From: Roseateles sp. SL47
GTDB lineage: Bacteria; Pseudomonadota; Gammaproteobacteria; Burkholderiales; Burkholderiaceae_C
Assembly (NCBI RefSeq): GCF_026625885.1
Contig: NZ_CP113068.1
Coordinates: 5,642,001-5,706,000, forward strand
Reading direction: 5' to 3'
DNA: 64,000 bases
The notes beneath the pieces were generated by a model. That model searched no databases and was not told where the DNA came from. It saw nothing but the letters and a program-made list of their open reading frames with translations. A program made the position numbers and the translations under genes. This document shows positions 25,296-33,463 of the stretch, one piece after another (the first letter of the stretch is position 1; each line of letters starts with the position of its first letter).

Positions 25296-25736
25296 ATGAA
25301 GCGTCGCTACGCCCAGTTCAACCCAAAGCGCAGACTCCTGGCTCCCGAACAGGCGCAGACGCGGGCAAAAGAACTTCAGGACTTGGCCGACCGTGCCCGA
25401 TATGGCGGGAACCCGGAGCACAAGAAAAATCCTGGTGACTTTGGCCTGACGCCCCCGTCTGATCCAAGGCAAGGGAAGTCGCTGTGCGACGTCGCCAAGG
25501 TTTTCAAACGCGCGGAAGCGGAAGCCTTGTTGCGAAACGGACTTCGCCGGGGCCTCGTGAGCGACCGGATGGACGGCGAATGGCCGAAGAACGTCTGGTC
25601 TGTCACCAGCGACGGCATCCCAATGGAAGCGCAAATTGAGAATCCGGTCCTGGGTATTTATCACGGCTACCCCATGCCGGAAACTGATCCGCTGACACAG
25701 GAAGTGCTCGATCGCTGGCTGCGCTGTCATGACTGA
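25296..25736 (+). CDS. Conserved-looking protein of unknown function, first gene of a two-gene module
   Basis: A 146-residue protein that I do not recognise as a named family. It starts with a basic segment (MKRRYAQFNPKRR), then has KKNPGDFGLTPPSDPRQGKS, an amphipathic helix region (FKRAEAEALLRNGLRRGLVS) and a Trp/Gly/His-rich end: WPKNVWSVTSDGIPMEAQ and GIYHGYPMPETDP. No signal peptide or membrane segment. Its stop overlaps the start of the next gene by eight bases, so the two are coupled. Small size, basic charge and partner suggest an effector or toxin-like role, but this is only inference. Confidence 0.7.
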   Translation: MKRRYAQFNPKRRLLAPEQAQTRAKELQDLADRARYGGNPEHKKNPGDFGLTPPSDPRQGKSLCDVAKVFKRAEAEALLRNGLRRGLVSDRMDGEWPKNVWSVTSDGIPMEAQIENPVLGIYHGYPMPETDPLTQEVLDRWLRCHD

Positions 25737-27048
25737 ACTCCTCATCAACGCAAAATGGATGGCGGCATCTTCGGGCGAACCCGAGGTGCGGGCGACAGCT
25801 GCCCACATCGACATTCATGTGGATCGCGTTTGCTTGACGCGGAACCAGGATATTTGGGCAGAGACGGTTCGCGATAGTGCCTTCCTCTCGGCATATCCCC
25901 TTGCGATGTGGTTGGCGAGTTCATGGTGGCGCTTGAACTACGAGCCGCTCCCCGCCCAGCCGCCCGGCTATGACTGGCGCTCGGCTCATGAACTCGGTGC
26001 AGCCAATCACGGCTTCGTGTGGCCCCGAGTGATATTCATCCCGGACGGTGAAGCGGTTCAGGTATGGGCTGGAGCGTCGATGGTGCCTGACCAGTCCGTG
26101 CAGTATCTGCAAACGCTTGATGTTGCAAAACTGATCCCCTTGCATAACTTCCAACAGAGCATCCAACGCTTCGTGCAGAGTGTGCTCGCCAGGCTGGATG
26201 CCAAGCAACTCAGTGAGACCAACCTATCGAAGCTCTGGGCGGCGTTGCAAGAAGATCAGGCAGACCCCCACGCATTCCGACTCAGAAAGTTGGAAGCAGA
26301 ACTTGGCTTTGATCCTGAGGAATGCCCTGAGGACCAGTTGAACGCGGCGATGCAATGGGAAGCGCGAGTGGGCCCACTGGCACTGTCGGAATTGGCTCCG
26401 GCCATTGCATCCTCGGGCGCCAGCCCCGACTTGTCGATACTGGGTCAATTGGCAAACGCCGAAGGAATTGTTGGCACCCCAGACGTCAAACCTGACAGCA
26501 TTCAACACCTGGACGATGGGGCTCCCTGGGAGCAAGCCGTTCATGATGCGCAGGCCCTGCGTCGAAGGATTGGCAATGTCAGCGATCCCATGACCAGCAA
26601 GTGCCTGCACGGCCTGCTTGGCTTGAGCTCGGACGCCCTTGCAAACTGGTCCGTACCGGCATCCCGTCCGCCGGTCGCAGTAGCCGTTCCCACCGTCGGA
26701 GATGCTTTGAAGTTCGTGCCCCGTCGACGCAGTCCCATTGGTCAGCGGTTTGAGTTGGCTCGCTTTTTGGGCGAATACCTGCGTGTGTCGTCGGACGAGA
26801 GTCAGTGGCTGGCGTCGTCGGACCTGAAAACTTCACGGCAAAAGTACCAGCGTGCCTTCGCTGCAGAGTTGCTGTGCCCCATAGATTCGTTGACTTCGTT
26901 CTTGAATGGTGACTTGTCGTCCGATGCCATTGAAGAAGCGGCCCACCACTTCGAGGTCAGCGAGCAGGCCGTTACGAGCTTGCTACTCAATAACGGCTAC
27001 CTCTCCCGTGATTGGTCGGAGATGCTCCCTTATCGGACGGCAGCTTGA
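25729..27048 (+). CDS. Unknown protein with a C-terminal degenerate ImmA/IrrE-like metallopeptidase domain
   Basis: A 439-residue protein. The first 300 residues match nothing I can name. The C-terminal 120 residues have the layout of an ImmA/IrrE (DUF955) domain: SPIGQRFELARFLGEYLR, then KYQRAFAAELLCPIDSLTSF and a helix-turn-helix-like AAHHFEVSEQAVTSLLLNNG. In active members the first segment carries HExxH; here it reads R-F-L-G-E, so the zinc ligands are missing. It overlaps the 25296 gene by eight bases. Codon use is less GC-rich than the neighbours (the stretch 26881-26940 has only 27 G or C in 60). A sensor, antitoxin or protease-derived scaffold are possible. Confidence 0.72.
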   Translation: MTELLINAKWMAASSGEPEVRATAAHIDIHVDRVCLTRNQDIWAETVRDSAFLSAYPLAMWLASSWWRLNYEPLPAQPPGYDWRSAHELGAANHGFVWPRVIFIPDGEAVQVWAGASMVPDQSVQYLQTLDVAKLIPLHNFQQSIQRFVQSVLARLDAKQLSETNLSKLWAALQEDQADPHAFRLRKLEAELGFDPEECPEDQLNAAMQWEARVGPLALSELAPAIASSGASPDLSILGQLANAEGIVGTPDVKPDSIQHLDDGAPWEQAVHDAQALRRRIGNVSDPMTSKCLHGLLGLSSDALANWSVPASRPPVAVAVPTVGDALKFVPRRRSPIGQRFELARFLGEYLRVSSDESQWLASSDLKTSRQKYQRAFAAELLCPIDSLTSFLNGDLSSDAIEEAAHHFEVSEQAVTSLLLNNGYLSRDWSEMLPYRTAA

Positions 27049-27207
27049 ATTCCGGCTAGGCCAAGCCTACTTGCGGCCCCTGCCAATCACCCGCCGTCGC
27101 CCGCCAGGCCCGGAGTTGGGCGGAATTCCAGTCCGCAAATCGCTGGCTCGACACTGACTTTCACATGCCATCGTGGTGTCCGGGCACACACCATGAAGCC
27201 TGGCTCA

Positions 27208-28323
27208 TCAACCACCTTGTCGGCCAGTTGGAGAATCAGCAAGTCGCTTCAAGACGAACTCCCCCCGCTCAGCCACTGCCGGCGACGGATCAACGGCAAA
27301 CCTGCGTGCCAATGGTGCGGCCGCCCCTCCGAGACCGCTCATTTCCCTGACAAGCGCCTCCGCTGCGACCCGCCTCACGATGGAAGATCGGTCGGCTGCC
27401 GCAGCATTCAAAACCTCGAGAAGCGCTGGCGCGTTACTGAGTGGTCTATCAGCAAGGATGTTGGTTAACCGCCCCTGACAGTATCTGACGTCGGTCCATT
27501 GCCAACGACGCCCGTCAACCCATACAGCCTTTCCAAGAAGAAGCGTTCTGTAGGCCTTGGCCCGCACCGCCGGCTGGACAGCCTCCCCGGCGATCTGGGG
27601 CAACTGTTGATCGAGCACAGCGGTTCGCAGAGCCTGGGATAGGGCCGCCGCCATCGGTCCAGCGGCTGAGCCCGTCACTCGCTGTCTGAGCGCGGAGGCA
27701 ACCCCTTCCATTGAGATGAGCTCCGTCATGACCTGCCTGTCCAGCAGCTCTACACGCCCCCAGGAGGTCCATGTCGGCAGCATGGCGCACAACATGTCTA
27801 CCACCTGCTCGGGGTCCGTGGTTTGCGCGAGCCTGGGGACCGCGTCTCTGGCTGCCGCTCGAACCTGAGGTACCCAGTCGTTGAGCCGCCGTGCAGCCAG
27901 CGACAGGAAGAAGCTATTGGGGGCCGGCCCAGCGAGCGTGCGAAGCGTCCTTTCGCGGACGCGGCCATCCCCACTGCTCAGGTCGATCCATGTCAGAACC
28001 CGGCTGGACTCAGCCCGCCCGGCCGAACCGCCAAATGGAAATAGCGCTCGCCATCCGCTTCTCTCTGGCGCCGTACCAGTCCGTCGGGCAAGTGCAAACT
28101 CGCCGCGAATCAATTGCTCCCAATAGGCCAAATTCTCCAGAGGCAGCGCCGCCGTGACCCGGGCAAGCGCGGACATATCAGCGGCGACCGGCCGACTCGA
28201 ATGGATCGACGACGCAAAACTGCGAACAGCGGCCCTCAGGTCCTCTTCAAGCTGTGTTTTTCCTTGTGCCAGGTTCAAGCGCCGATCCCCCTCTTTGATG
28301 GCGGCCCTGCAATTTCCGGACAC
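27208..28323 (-). CDS. HEAT-repeat-like protein of unknown function
   Basis: A 371-residue alpha-helical protein with HEAT-like repeats, for example RRLNDWVPQVRAAARDAVPR and SSIVRRVAAEALVREM followed by DPSPAVAERGEFVLKRL. No enzyme motif, signal peptide or membrane segment. The reading frame begins with GTG at 28323; the next in-frame ATG is 49 codons later, so the start is uncertain. It is convergent with the two-gene module and separated from it by 160 bp in which I see no gene. Function unknown; such repeats usually bind proteins. Confidence 0.65.
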   Translation of the reverse strand: MSGNCRAAIKEGDRRLNLAQGKTQLEEDLRAAVRSFASSIHSSRPVAADMSALARVTAALPLENLAYWEQLIRGEFALARRTGTAPERSGWRALFPFGGSAGRAESSRVLTWIDLSSGDGRVRERTLRTLAGPAPNSFFLSLAARRLNDWVPQVRAAARDAVPRLAQTTDPEQVVDMLCAMLPTWTSWGRVELLDRQVMTELISMEGVASALRQRVTGSAAGPMAAALSQALRTAVLDQQLPQIAGEAVQPAVRAKAYRTLLLGKAVWVDGRRWQWTDVRYCQGRLTNILADRPLSNAPALLEVLNAAAADRSSIVRRVAAEALVREMSGLGGAAAPLARRFAVDPSPAVAERGEFVLKRLADSPTGRQGG

Positions 28324-28418
28324 GCTGCCCGCATCGCGCGCTAGCGGGCAAGTAGCGCCGACTTGTGCCGCAAGTCTAACGGGCGTTGCGGGCCATCATG
28401 CTCCTCGCCCCTTGCCCC

Positions 28419-29270
28419 TCACCCCGCCGCCCCAGGCGGCCTCACCACCATCTTCACCCGCGCCCCCCACCTCGGCTCATTCCTCAACCTGCGCCACAAC
28501 TGCACCCAGCCAAACGTCGCAATCCGCAGCGGGTTGTAGCTGGTCACCGGCTCAGTGAGCCCGTACCGGATCGCCACCTCCGAGCGCTCCTCCACAAACG
28601 TCCCGAACATCCGGTCGAAGATGATCAGCACCCCGCCGTAATTGCAGTCCAGATATTCCGCATTGGACCCATGGTGCACCCGGTGATGCGAGGGTGTGTT
28701 GAAGATCCATTCGAGTGGCCCGAGCTTGGGAATCCACGCCGCGTGCAGCCAGAACTGATACAGCAGATTCGCTGCCAGCGCCGCCAGCACCGCCTGCGGC
28801 GGAAACCCCAGCCACACCAAAGGCGCAAAGAACAGCCCGGTACCCGTGAGCTTGCCAGTCCAGCCCAGCCGCAAGGCCGTGCCCAGCGTCAGTTGATTCG
28901 GCGAGTGATGCACGCAGTGGGTGGCCCAGAACCAGGCCATGCGGTGCGCCGCGCGGTGGTACCAGTAATAACAGAACTCCTGCCCAATGAAGAGAATGGC
29001 AAAGGCCACCGGCGTCGTCAGCGCCAGGTCACCGCGCCGGTGTGCATAGACCCAGGCCAGCGCCGGGATGGTGATCGACAGCCCCAGGGCCTCCACCATC
29101 CGCCGCCCCACCACGTCACCCAGGGACGCGGCAAAGGCCTTCCAGTCGTAGCCCTTGCGCAGCAAGGTGATCACCACTCCTTCCAGCGCCGCCAGGCCCA
29201 TGGCGCCGATCAGGAACCACAACAGCCAGGGCCCAGCTTCCGAGGGCAGGACGAGGTGGCCGAGCGTCAT
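28419..29270 (-). CDS. Sterol desaturase / fatty acid hydroxylase superfamily protein
   Basis: A 283-residue membrane di-iron enzyme. The three histidine clusters are HRAAHR, HCVHHSPNQ and, late in the protein, HHRVHH, which bind the two irons. Three or four hydrophobic segments surround them (GPWLLWFLIGAMGLAALEG, ITIPALAWVY, AFAILFIGQEF). Family members hydroxylate or desaturate lipids; the substrate here is unknown. Its ATG overlaps the stop of the upstream Cys-rich protein gene (ATGA), placing it last in a three-gene minus-strand operon. Confidence 0.88.
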   Translation of the reverse strand: MTLGHLVLPSEAGPWLLWFLIGAMGLAALEGVVITLLRKGYDWKAFAASLGDVVGRRMVEALGLSITIPALAWVYAHRRGDLALTTPVAFAILFIGQEFCYYWYHRAAHRMAWFWATHCVHHSPNQLTLGTALRLGWTGKLTGTGLFFAPLVWLGFPPQAVLAALAANLLYQFWLHAAWIPKLGPLEWIFNTPSHHRVHHGSNAEYLDCNYGGVLIIFDRMFGTFVEERSEVAIRYGLTEPVTSYNPLRIATFGWVQLWRRLRNEPRWGARVKMVVRPPGAAG

Positions 29271-29650
29271 GAGGAGGACTTCGCGCCCTTGCACTGGCTC
29301 AGCTCGCTCCCGTGCTCCTTGAGGCACGCGCGGCGCTTGTCCGCATCTCCGCCCTCGGCACCGCAGCGTTCGCGCGCCTGCGCGGCGCAGTCCTTGGCCT
29401 GACTCATCGCAGCCTTGCAGTTCTCGCTGAGCTCCGCCTGATGTTCCTTCAGGCAGGCCAGCCCACGGCCCTCACCCGGTTTCACACCGTCGCAGAACTT
29501 CTTGAAATCCGTCCGGCACGCCTGTGCGGCCTGTTTGGCCATCGGGCCGCCGGCGGGTGCATCCTTGGCATGGGCGGCCCAAGGCGCCACCAAGGCGGCG
29601 GCCGTCAGCGCCAGCGAGGCGAAGGTGCGGAGAGTCAATGTGGGGGTCAT
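29267..29650 (-). CDS. Exported cysteine-rich repeat protein
   Basis: A 127-residue protein with a signal peptide (TFASLALTAAALVAPWAAHA, cleavage near AHA-KD). The mature part holds about three helical repeats with paired cysteines: AACRTDFKKFC style, ACLKEHQAELSENCKAAM and ACLKEHGSELSQCKGA, fitting the cysteine-rich repeat family also seen in Golgi protein GLG1. Likely periplasmic. ATG at 29650 is chosen because it begins the signal peptide. Overlaps the desaturase-like gene and follows 22 bp after another small exported protein. Confidence 0.8.
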   Translation of the reverse strand: MTPTLTLRTFASLALTAAALVAPWAAHAKDAPAGGPMAKQAAQACRTDFKKFCDGVKPGEGRGLACLKEHQAELSENCKAAMSQAKDCAAQARERCGAEGGDADKRRACLKEHGSELSQCKGAKSSS

Positions 29651-29672
29651 GATGGCTCCTTGCGTCTGCCGT

Positions 29673-30026
29673 TCACGGCTGGTGGGCGGTTGAGTTGGCG
29701 GTGGGGGTGGAGGTTGGGGTGGCGGTCGTCGCGGTGGACGTCCTGGATCTCGTCGTGGTGCGCGTCGCCGACTGGCCATTGGGGCCGGTGACCGTGGCGG
29801 TGGTCTGGCCGGGCGAGCGGTCCACCACGCGGCTGGTGCTCTTGCCGTTCGGGCCTGTGGTGCTGGAGGAGACGTCGCCGTGGTCCCGCGTCACCTGGCG
29901 CGAGGCGCTCTTGCCTTGCGCGCCGGTCACGGTCGTCTGGCGGGTGCGGGCTTCGGCGGCCGGTGTAAGGGCGGCGCCCAGCACTGTCGTGATGGCCATC
30001 ACGGCCAGGAGCTTGATCGAATTCAT
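29673..30026 (-). CDS. Exported Thr/Ser-rich repeat protein
   Basis: A 117-residue protein with a signal peptide (LLAVMAITTVLGAALTPAAE, cleavage near AEA). The mature part repeats a unit like TGPNGKSTSRVVDR: TGAQGKSASRQVTR, TGPNGKSTSRVVDR and TGPNGQSATRTTTR, then a Thr/Ser tail. No cysteines, no enzyme motif. It is the first gene of the operon that ends with the desaturase-like enzyme and is divergent from a two-component system. Function unknown; the composition suggests an unstructured periplasmic or surface protein. Confidence 0.72.
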   Translation of the reverse strand: MNSIKLLAVMAITTVLGAALTPAAEARTRQTTVTGAQGKSASRQVTRDHGDVSSSTTGPNGKSTSRVVDRSPGQTTATVTGPNGQSATRTTTRSRTSTATTATPTSTPTANSTAHQP

Positions 30027-30246
30027 GGAGGGGTCCTTGTCAAACGTCTTCAAAAGGGATGGAACACGTGCACGGGATGCCAGCGTTGGACGGCTTGCCT
30101 GCCGGCCTGATCGTCCGCACGCTGCGGCTCTGCCCTTGCCTCCATTGAACGCCGTGCGTCGCCTGCCGTTGCCCACGCCACACGACGAATTGCGACAAGA
30201 TTGAAACGTTCGCGTCATGCCACCGTCGCCCCCCTAGACTTCTGCC

Positions 30247-30939
30247 ATGAGCAAACCCCGCGTGCTGATCGTTGACGATGACACCGAGCTGTCCGACATG
30301 TTGGCGGAGCTGCTGGTGCGTGAAGGCTGGGAGGTGCTGACCACCCTCACCGGCGGTGACGGCGAGCGCGCGCTGCGGCAATGGCAGCCGGAAGTCGTGC
30401 TGCTGGATGTGATGCTGCCGGATGCCAACGGCTTCGACCTGTGCCGCCGGTGGCGCGCGGATTGGCCAACCCTCGGCCTGATCATGCTCACCGCCCGCGG
30501 AGAGCCGATGGACCGGGTGCTCGGCCTGGAGATCGGCGCCGACGACTATCTGGCCAAGCCGTTTGAACCCCGCGAGCTGGTTGCCCGCGTCCGTGCGCTT
30601 CTGCGCCGTCAAGCGCCCGGTCGGGCCGAAGGCACCACCCAGTTGCGTTTCGAAGGGCTGACCATCGACCTGCTCAAGCGCGAAGTGCTGGCCGGCACCC
30701 AGGCGGTGACACTGACCGGCGTGGAATACAAGCTGCTGGTGACGCTCGCACGCGCACCAGGACAGGCGCTGGACCGGGATGCCCTGAGCGAAGCCGTGCA
30801 GAACGGCGGCTACCGGCCGCTGGACCGCACGGTGGATGTGCAGATTGCCCGGCTGCGGCGCAAGCTGGCGGAGGCCGCTCCGGGCCGGGACTGGATCGAT
30901 ACCGTGCGCGGCGAAGGGTATGTCTTTGTGGCCCGCTAG
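30247..30939 (+). CDS. OmpR-family response regulator
   Basis: A 230-residue two-domain regulator. The receiver has the acidic pocket VLIVDDDTE, the phosphoacceptor Asp54 in VLLDVMLPDANGFD, the Thr in IMLTARG and the Lys in DDYLAKPFEPRE. The C-terminal winged helix is OmpR/PhoB-like, ending RTVDVQIARLRRKL and VRGEGYVFVAR. Its end overlaps the start of the kinase gene by 20 bases. The divergent neighbour operon (29673 to 28419) is a plausible target because the 220-bp shared region would hold both promoters. Confidence 0.93.
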   Translation: MSKPRVLIVDDDTELSDMLAELLVREGWEVLTTLTGGDGERALRQWQPEVVLLDVMLPDANGFDLCRRWRADWPTLGLIMLTARGEPMDRVLGLEIGADDYLAKPFEPRELVARVRALLRRQAPGRAEGTTQLRFEGLTIDLLKREVLAGTQAVTLTGVEYKLLVTLARAPGQALDRDALSEAVQNGGYRPLDRTVDVQIARLRRKLAEAAPGRDWIDTVRGEGYVFVAR

Positions 30940-32254
30940 CTGGCGGCGCACCAGCCTGTTTCGGCGTCTGCTGCTGGCTCAGTTGAGCCTGGCGCTGGGG
31001 CTGGCAGTGGTGATCGGCCTGCTGTTCTATGTGGAGCGCAACGTCAACGTGGCCACTTTGTTTGCCGATCTGTGGGCACCCCGCCTCGCCCAGGCGGCGG
31101 GCCTGCAGACGCCCCCAGACGACGCGCCGATTCCAGTGCTGGTGCAAGACCAGCCCCCCGCGGCGGCCCGCCTCACTTCGATGTTCGCCCCTCGCTTTGT
31201 CGCCCTGCGTCAGGTGCTGCGGACCCACGGTGTGCCCACATCGCAGATCCGGCTGGAGCTGGGTCGGCATGAGCCGCGCATCTGGCTGCTGGTGGAGCGG
31301 CCCGCAGCATCTCCGGTGTGGCTGGGCGTCTCCGGGCGAATGGTGGCGCCGGAATGGTCACGCCGCGCACTGCTGGCCCTGGTGCTGTGCCTGGCCTTGG
31401 TGCTGGGCCTGAGCGGCTACACCGCCAAGCGGCTGGCACAGCCGCTGGTGCAACTGCGTCAGCGTCTGGAAGCGCAGCATCCAGGCACGCCGGAAACCTC
31501 GCCGCCGCTGCCGCTGCAACATGCCCCCCCCGAGGTCGCAGCCATCGACGCCGCCTACAGTGAGCTGCTGGCCCGTTGGCGACTGCATGAACGAGAGCGC
31601 GCCCTGCTGTTGGCCGGCGTCTCGCATGACCTGCGCAGCCCGCTGGGCCGCATCCGCATGGCGGCCGAACTGCTGCCCGACGATCCCGGCATCAACAAGC
31701 GCAAGGCTGTGGTCATTCGTAACGTCGGTGAAGCGGACCGGCTGATCGAGAGCTTTCTGGACTTCGTCCGCTCGGGCGAGCTGCCCTGCAACGAAACGGT
31801 GGACGTGGCCGATGCCGCACGCGCGGTGGTGCAGTCCTTCGACCGGCCGGAGGATCAACTGACGCTGGAAGCTCCGGCGCAGTTGCTCCTGCCGCATGCG
31901 AACCGGCTGCTGGTGGAACGGCTGGTGGCGAACCTGGTGGACAACGCGCTCAAGCATGGTCGGCCACCGGTGGTGGTTCGTCTGGCAAGCCAAGCTGCTC
32001 AACCGGACTCTGCGCACCTCGAAGGGCAAGGGATTTGCCTCTCCGTTGAAGATGCCGGCGACGGCCTGGACCCCCATCAGCTGGAAGCCTTGCAGGAAGC
32101 CTTCCGTCGCGGTGACAGTGCCCGCACCCAGGCGGGCAGTGGCCTGGGCCTGGCCATCGTGCGGCAGGTGGTGACACGCCTGAAGGGCCGCCTGCGTTTC
32201 GAACGGCACGCGCAACGCCAGCGGGTGGTGGTGACCTGGACCGCATCGACCTGA
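30920..32254 (+). CDS. Two-component sensor histidine kinase (EnvZ type)
   Basis: A 444-residue inner-membrane kinase. Membrane segments at about 16-37 and 149-167 frame a periplasmic sensor of roughly 110 residues; a HAMP-like linker follows. The phosphorylated His236 is in GVSHDLRSPLGRIRMAAELL. The ATP-binding domain has the N-box VANLVDNALKHG, the G1 box VEDAGDGLD and the G2 box GSGLGLAIVRQV. The start at 30920 lies inside the response regulator gene; there is no better downstream start. The signal sensed is unknown. Confidence 0.92.
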   Translation: MSLWPASWRRTSLFRRLLLAQLSLALGLAVVIGLLFYVERNVNVATLFADLWAPRLAQAAGLQTPPDDAPIPVLVQDQPPAAARLTSMFAPRFVALRQVLRTHGVPTSQIRLELGRHEPRIWLLVERPAASPVWLGVSGRMVAPEWSRRALLALVLCLALVLGLSGYTAKRLAQPLVQLRQRLEAQHPGTPETSPPLPLQHAPPEVAAIDAAYSELLARWRLHERERALLLAGVSHDLRSPLGRIRMAAELLPDDPGINKRKAVVIRNVGEADRLIESFLDFVRSGELPCNETVDVADAARAVVQSFDRPEDQLTLEAPAQLLLPHANRLLVERLVANLVDNALKHGRPPVVVRLASQAAQPDSAHLEGQGICLSVEDAGDGLDPHQLEALQEAFRRGDSARTQAGSGLGLAIVRQVVTRLKGRLRFERHAQRQRVVVTWTAST

Positions 32255-32418
32255 ACTCTGCAAGCTGAAGCCTGCCCCCAGCCCCCTTCAGCCCCCTCCT
32301 GTGGAGGATGTGCACACCCAGGTGCTGCGGCATGCTGCTCCTACAATCCGCGCCGCTGATATCGCCGCTCGCCGCCGCAGGGGCTGGCGGATGGAGTCCC
32401 CCCCTCACAGGAGCCCGC

Positions 32419-33021
32419 ATGGCCGCCCCGATCGACTTCTATTTCGACTTCGCTTCGCCTTACGGCTACATCGCCTCCCAGACCATCGACGAACTGGCCG
32501 AACGCCACCACCGCTCGGTGAATTGGCATGCCATCGTGCTGGACGCCAACTTCCAGTCGCTGGAACGCATCCGCATCCCCAGCAGCGTGATGCGCAGCGA
32601 TTACATCCGCCGCGATGTGGAGCGCCTGGCTGCCTTCTCCGGCGTGGAATACAAGACCCCGTCTTCCCTGGGCCTGCACACTGAAATGGCCGCCCGGCTA
32701 TTCCACTGGTTCAACGACCGCGACCCCGAACAAGGCCGCTGCTTTGCGCGTGCCGCCTACCGGGCCTATTTTGTGGAAGACCGCAACATCGCTCAGCTGG
32801 AGACGCTGCAGGACCTCTGCGGCGCGCAGAAGATGGATGCGTCGGAGCTGCAGCATCTGGCCAACGACAGCGCCAACCGCGCACGCCTGAAGGCTGAGAT
32901 CGACCTGGCGGAATCACGCGGGGTGTTTGGCTCGCCCTTCTTCATCGTGGAAGGCGAGCGCTTCTGGGGCAACGACCGCCTGCCGCAACTGGAACGCTGG
33001 CTGGCGCAAGGGCCTTATTGA
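32419..33021 (+). CDS. 2-hydroxychromene-2-carboxylate isomerase / DsbA-family (GST-kappa-like) protein
   Basis: A 200-residue thioredoxin-fold protein. The start IDFYFDFASPYGYIASQTID and the C-terminal ESRGVFGSPFFIVEGERFWG then NDRLPQLERWL are hallmarks of the HCCA isomerase/GST-kappa family, which uses glutathione. Family members isomerise 2-hydroxychromene-2-carboxylate in naphthalene breakdown, but many have no aromatic-pathway context; here none is visible, so the substrate is open. AGGAG lies before the ATG at 32419. A 22-bp palindrome follows 13 bp after the stop. Confidence 0.9.
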   Translation: MAAPIDFYFDFASPYGYIASQTIDELAERHHRSVNWHAIVLDANFQSLERIRIPSSVMRSDYIRRDVERLAAFSGVEYKTPSSLGLHTEMAARLFHWFNDRDPEQGRCFARAAYRAYFVEDRNIAQLETLQDLCGAQKMDASELQHLANDSANRARLKAEIDLAESRGVFGSPFFIVEGERFWGNDRLPQLERWLAQGPY

Positions 33022-33034
33022 ACAGGCTCTGACG

Positions 33035-33056
33035 CCAGCCGCCCCGGGGCGGCTGG
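33035..33056. terminator. 22-bp perfect palindrome between convergent genes
   Basis: CCAGCCGCCCCGGGGCGGCTGG can fold into a nine-base-pair stem with a CCGG loop. It lies between the isomerase-like gene and the convergent lipoprotein gene, 13 and 29 bp from their stops, and may end both transcripts. No long T-run on either side. Confidence 0.55.
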
Positions 33057-33085
33057 TCTGTCCGCATGGAGGTGGAGCACAAGGC

Positions 33086-33349
33086 TCAACGGCGCGGCGG
33101 CCCCCAGTGGCCGTCCACCCAGGAGCGCTGGCCGCCGCGCCATTCCCAGCAGCCTTCGAACCAGACGTAGCCTGCCACGGGTGGGCCGACCACGGCGGGC
33201 TGGTAAGCACCTTCATAACCGCCACGCTCACCCCCGTAGCCATAGCCGCCACCGTGATAGGGGCGCGGTGGCAAGACGATGCAGCCGCTCAGCGCCGACG
33301 CCAGCAGTGGCGCGGCGATTGCACCCACAACAATCCGAATCGCTCGCAT
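33086..33349 (-). CDS. YXWGXW repeat lipoprotein
   Basis: An 87-residue lipoprotein precursor. The signal peptide ends in a lipobox (ASALSGC), so the mature protein is lipid-anchored. A Gly/Tyr-rich linker (HGGGYGYGGERGGYEG) leads to one YXWGXW-type repeat, VWFEGCWEWRG-GQRSWVDGHW, the usual aromatic pattern of the family. GGAGA precedes the ATG. Function not known for the family. It follows the kinase-HDOD gene 114 bp downstream on the same strand. Confidence 0.85.
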   Translation of the reverse strand: MRAIRIVVGAIAAPLLASALSGCIVLPPRPYHGGGYGYGGERGGYEGAYQPAVVGPPVAGYVWFEGCWEWRGGQRSWVDGHWGPPRR

Positions 33350-33463
33350 GTCTGATCTCCAAGGCAGTGGCCTTGTGATCTCCAACGCGCGGGCCGGAGC
33401 CCCCGATGACGGCACGGGGCCACCATTACCTGCCCGACAAGCAGTAACCAGGCGTTGCTGGGT

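Noticed and set aside
27193..27468. A plus-strand frame of 91 codons with a CxxC-like pair
   Set aside because: It lies antisense to the end of the HEAT-like gene, and the cysteines do not form a convincing zinc motif.
25163..28400. Attachment-site duplication of the tRNA-Ser 3' end marking an integrated island
   Set aside because: I searched by eye for a second copy of the tRNA end downstream and found none; there is no integrase gene. Composition alone is not enough to call a mobile element.
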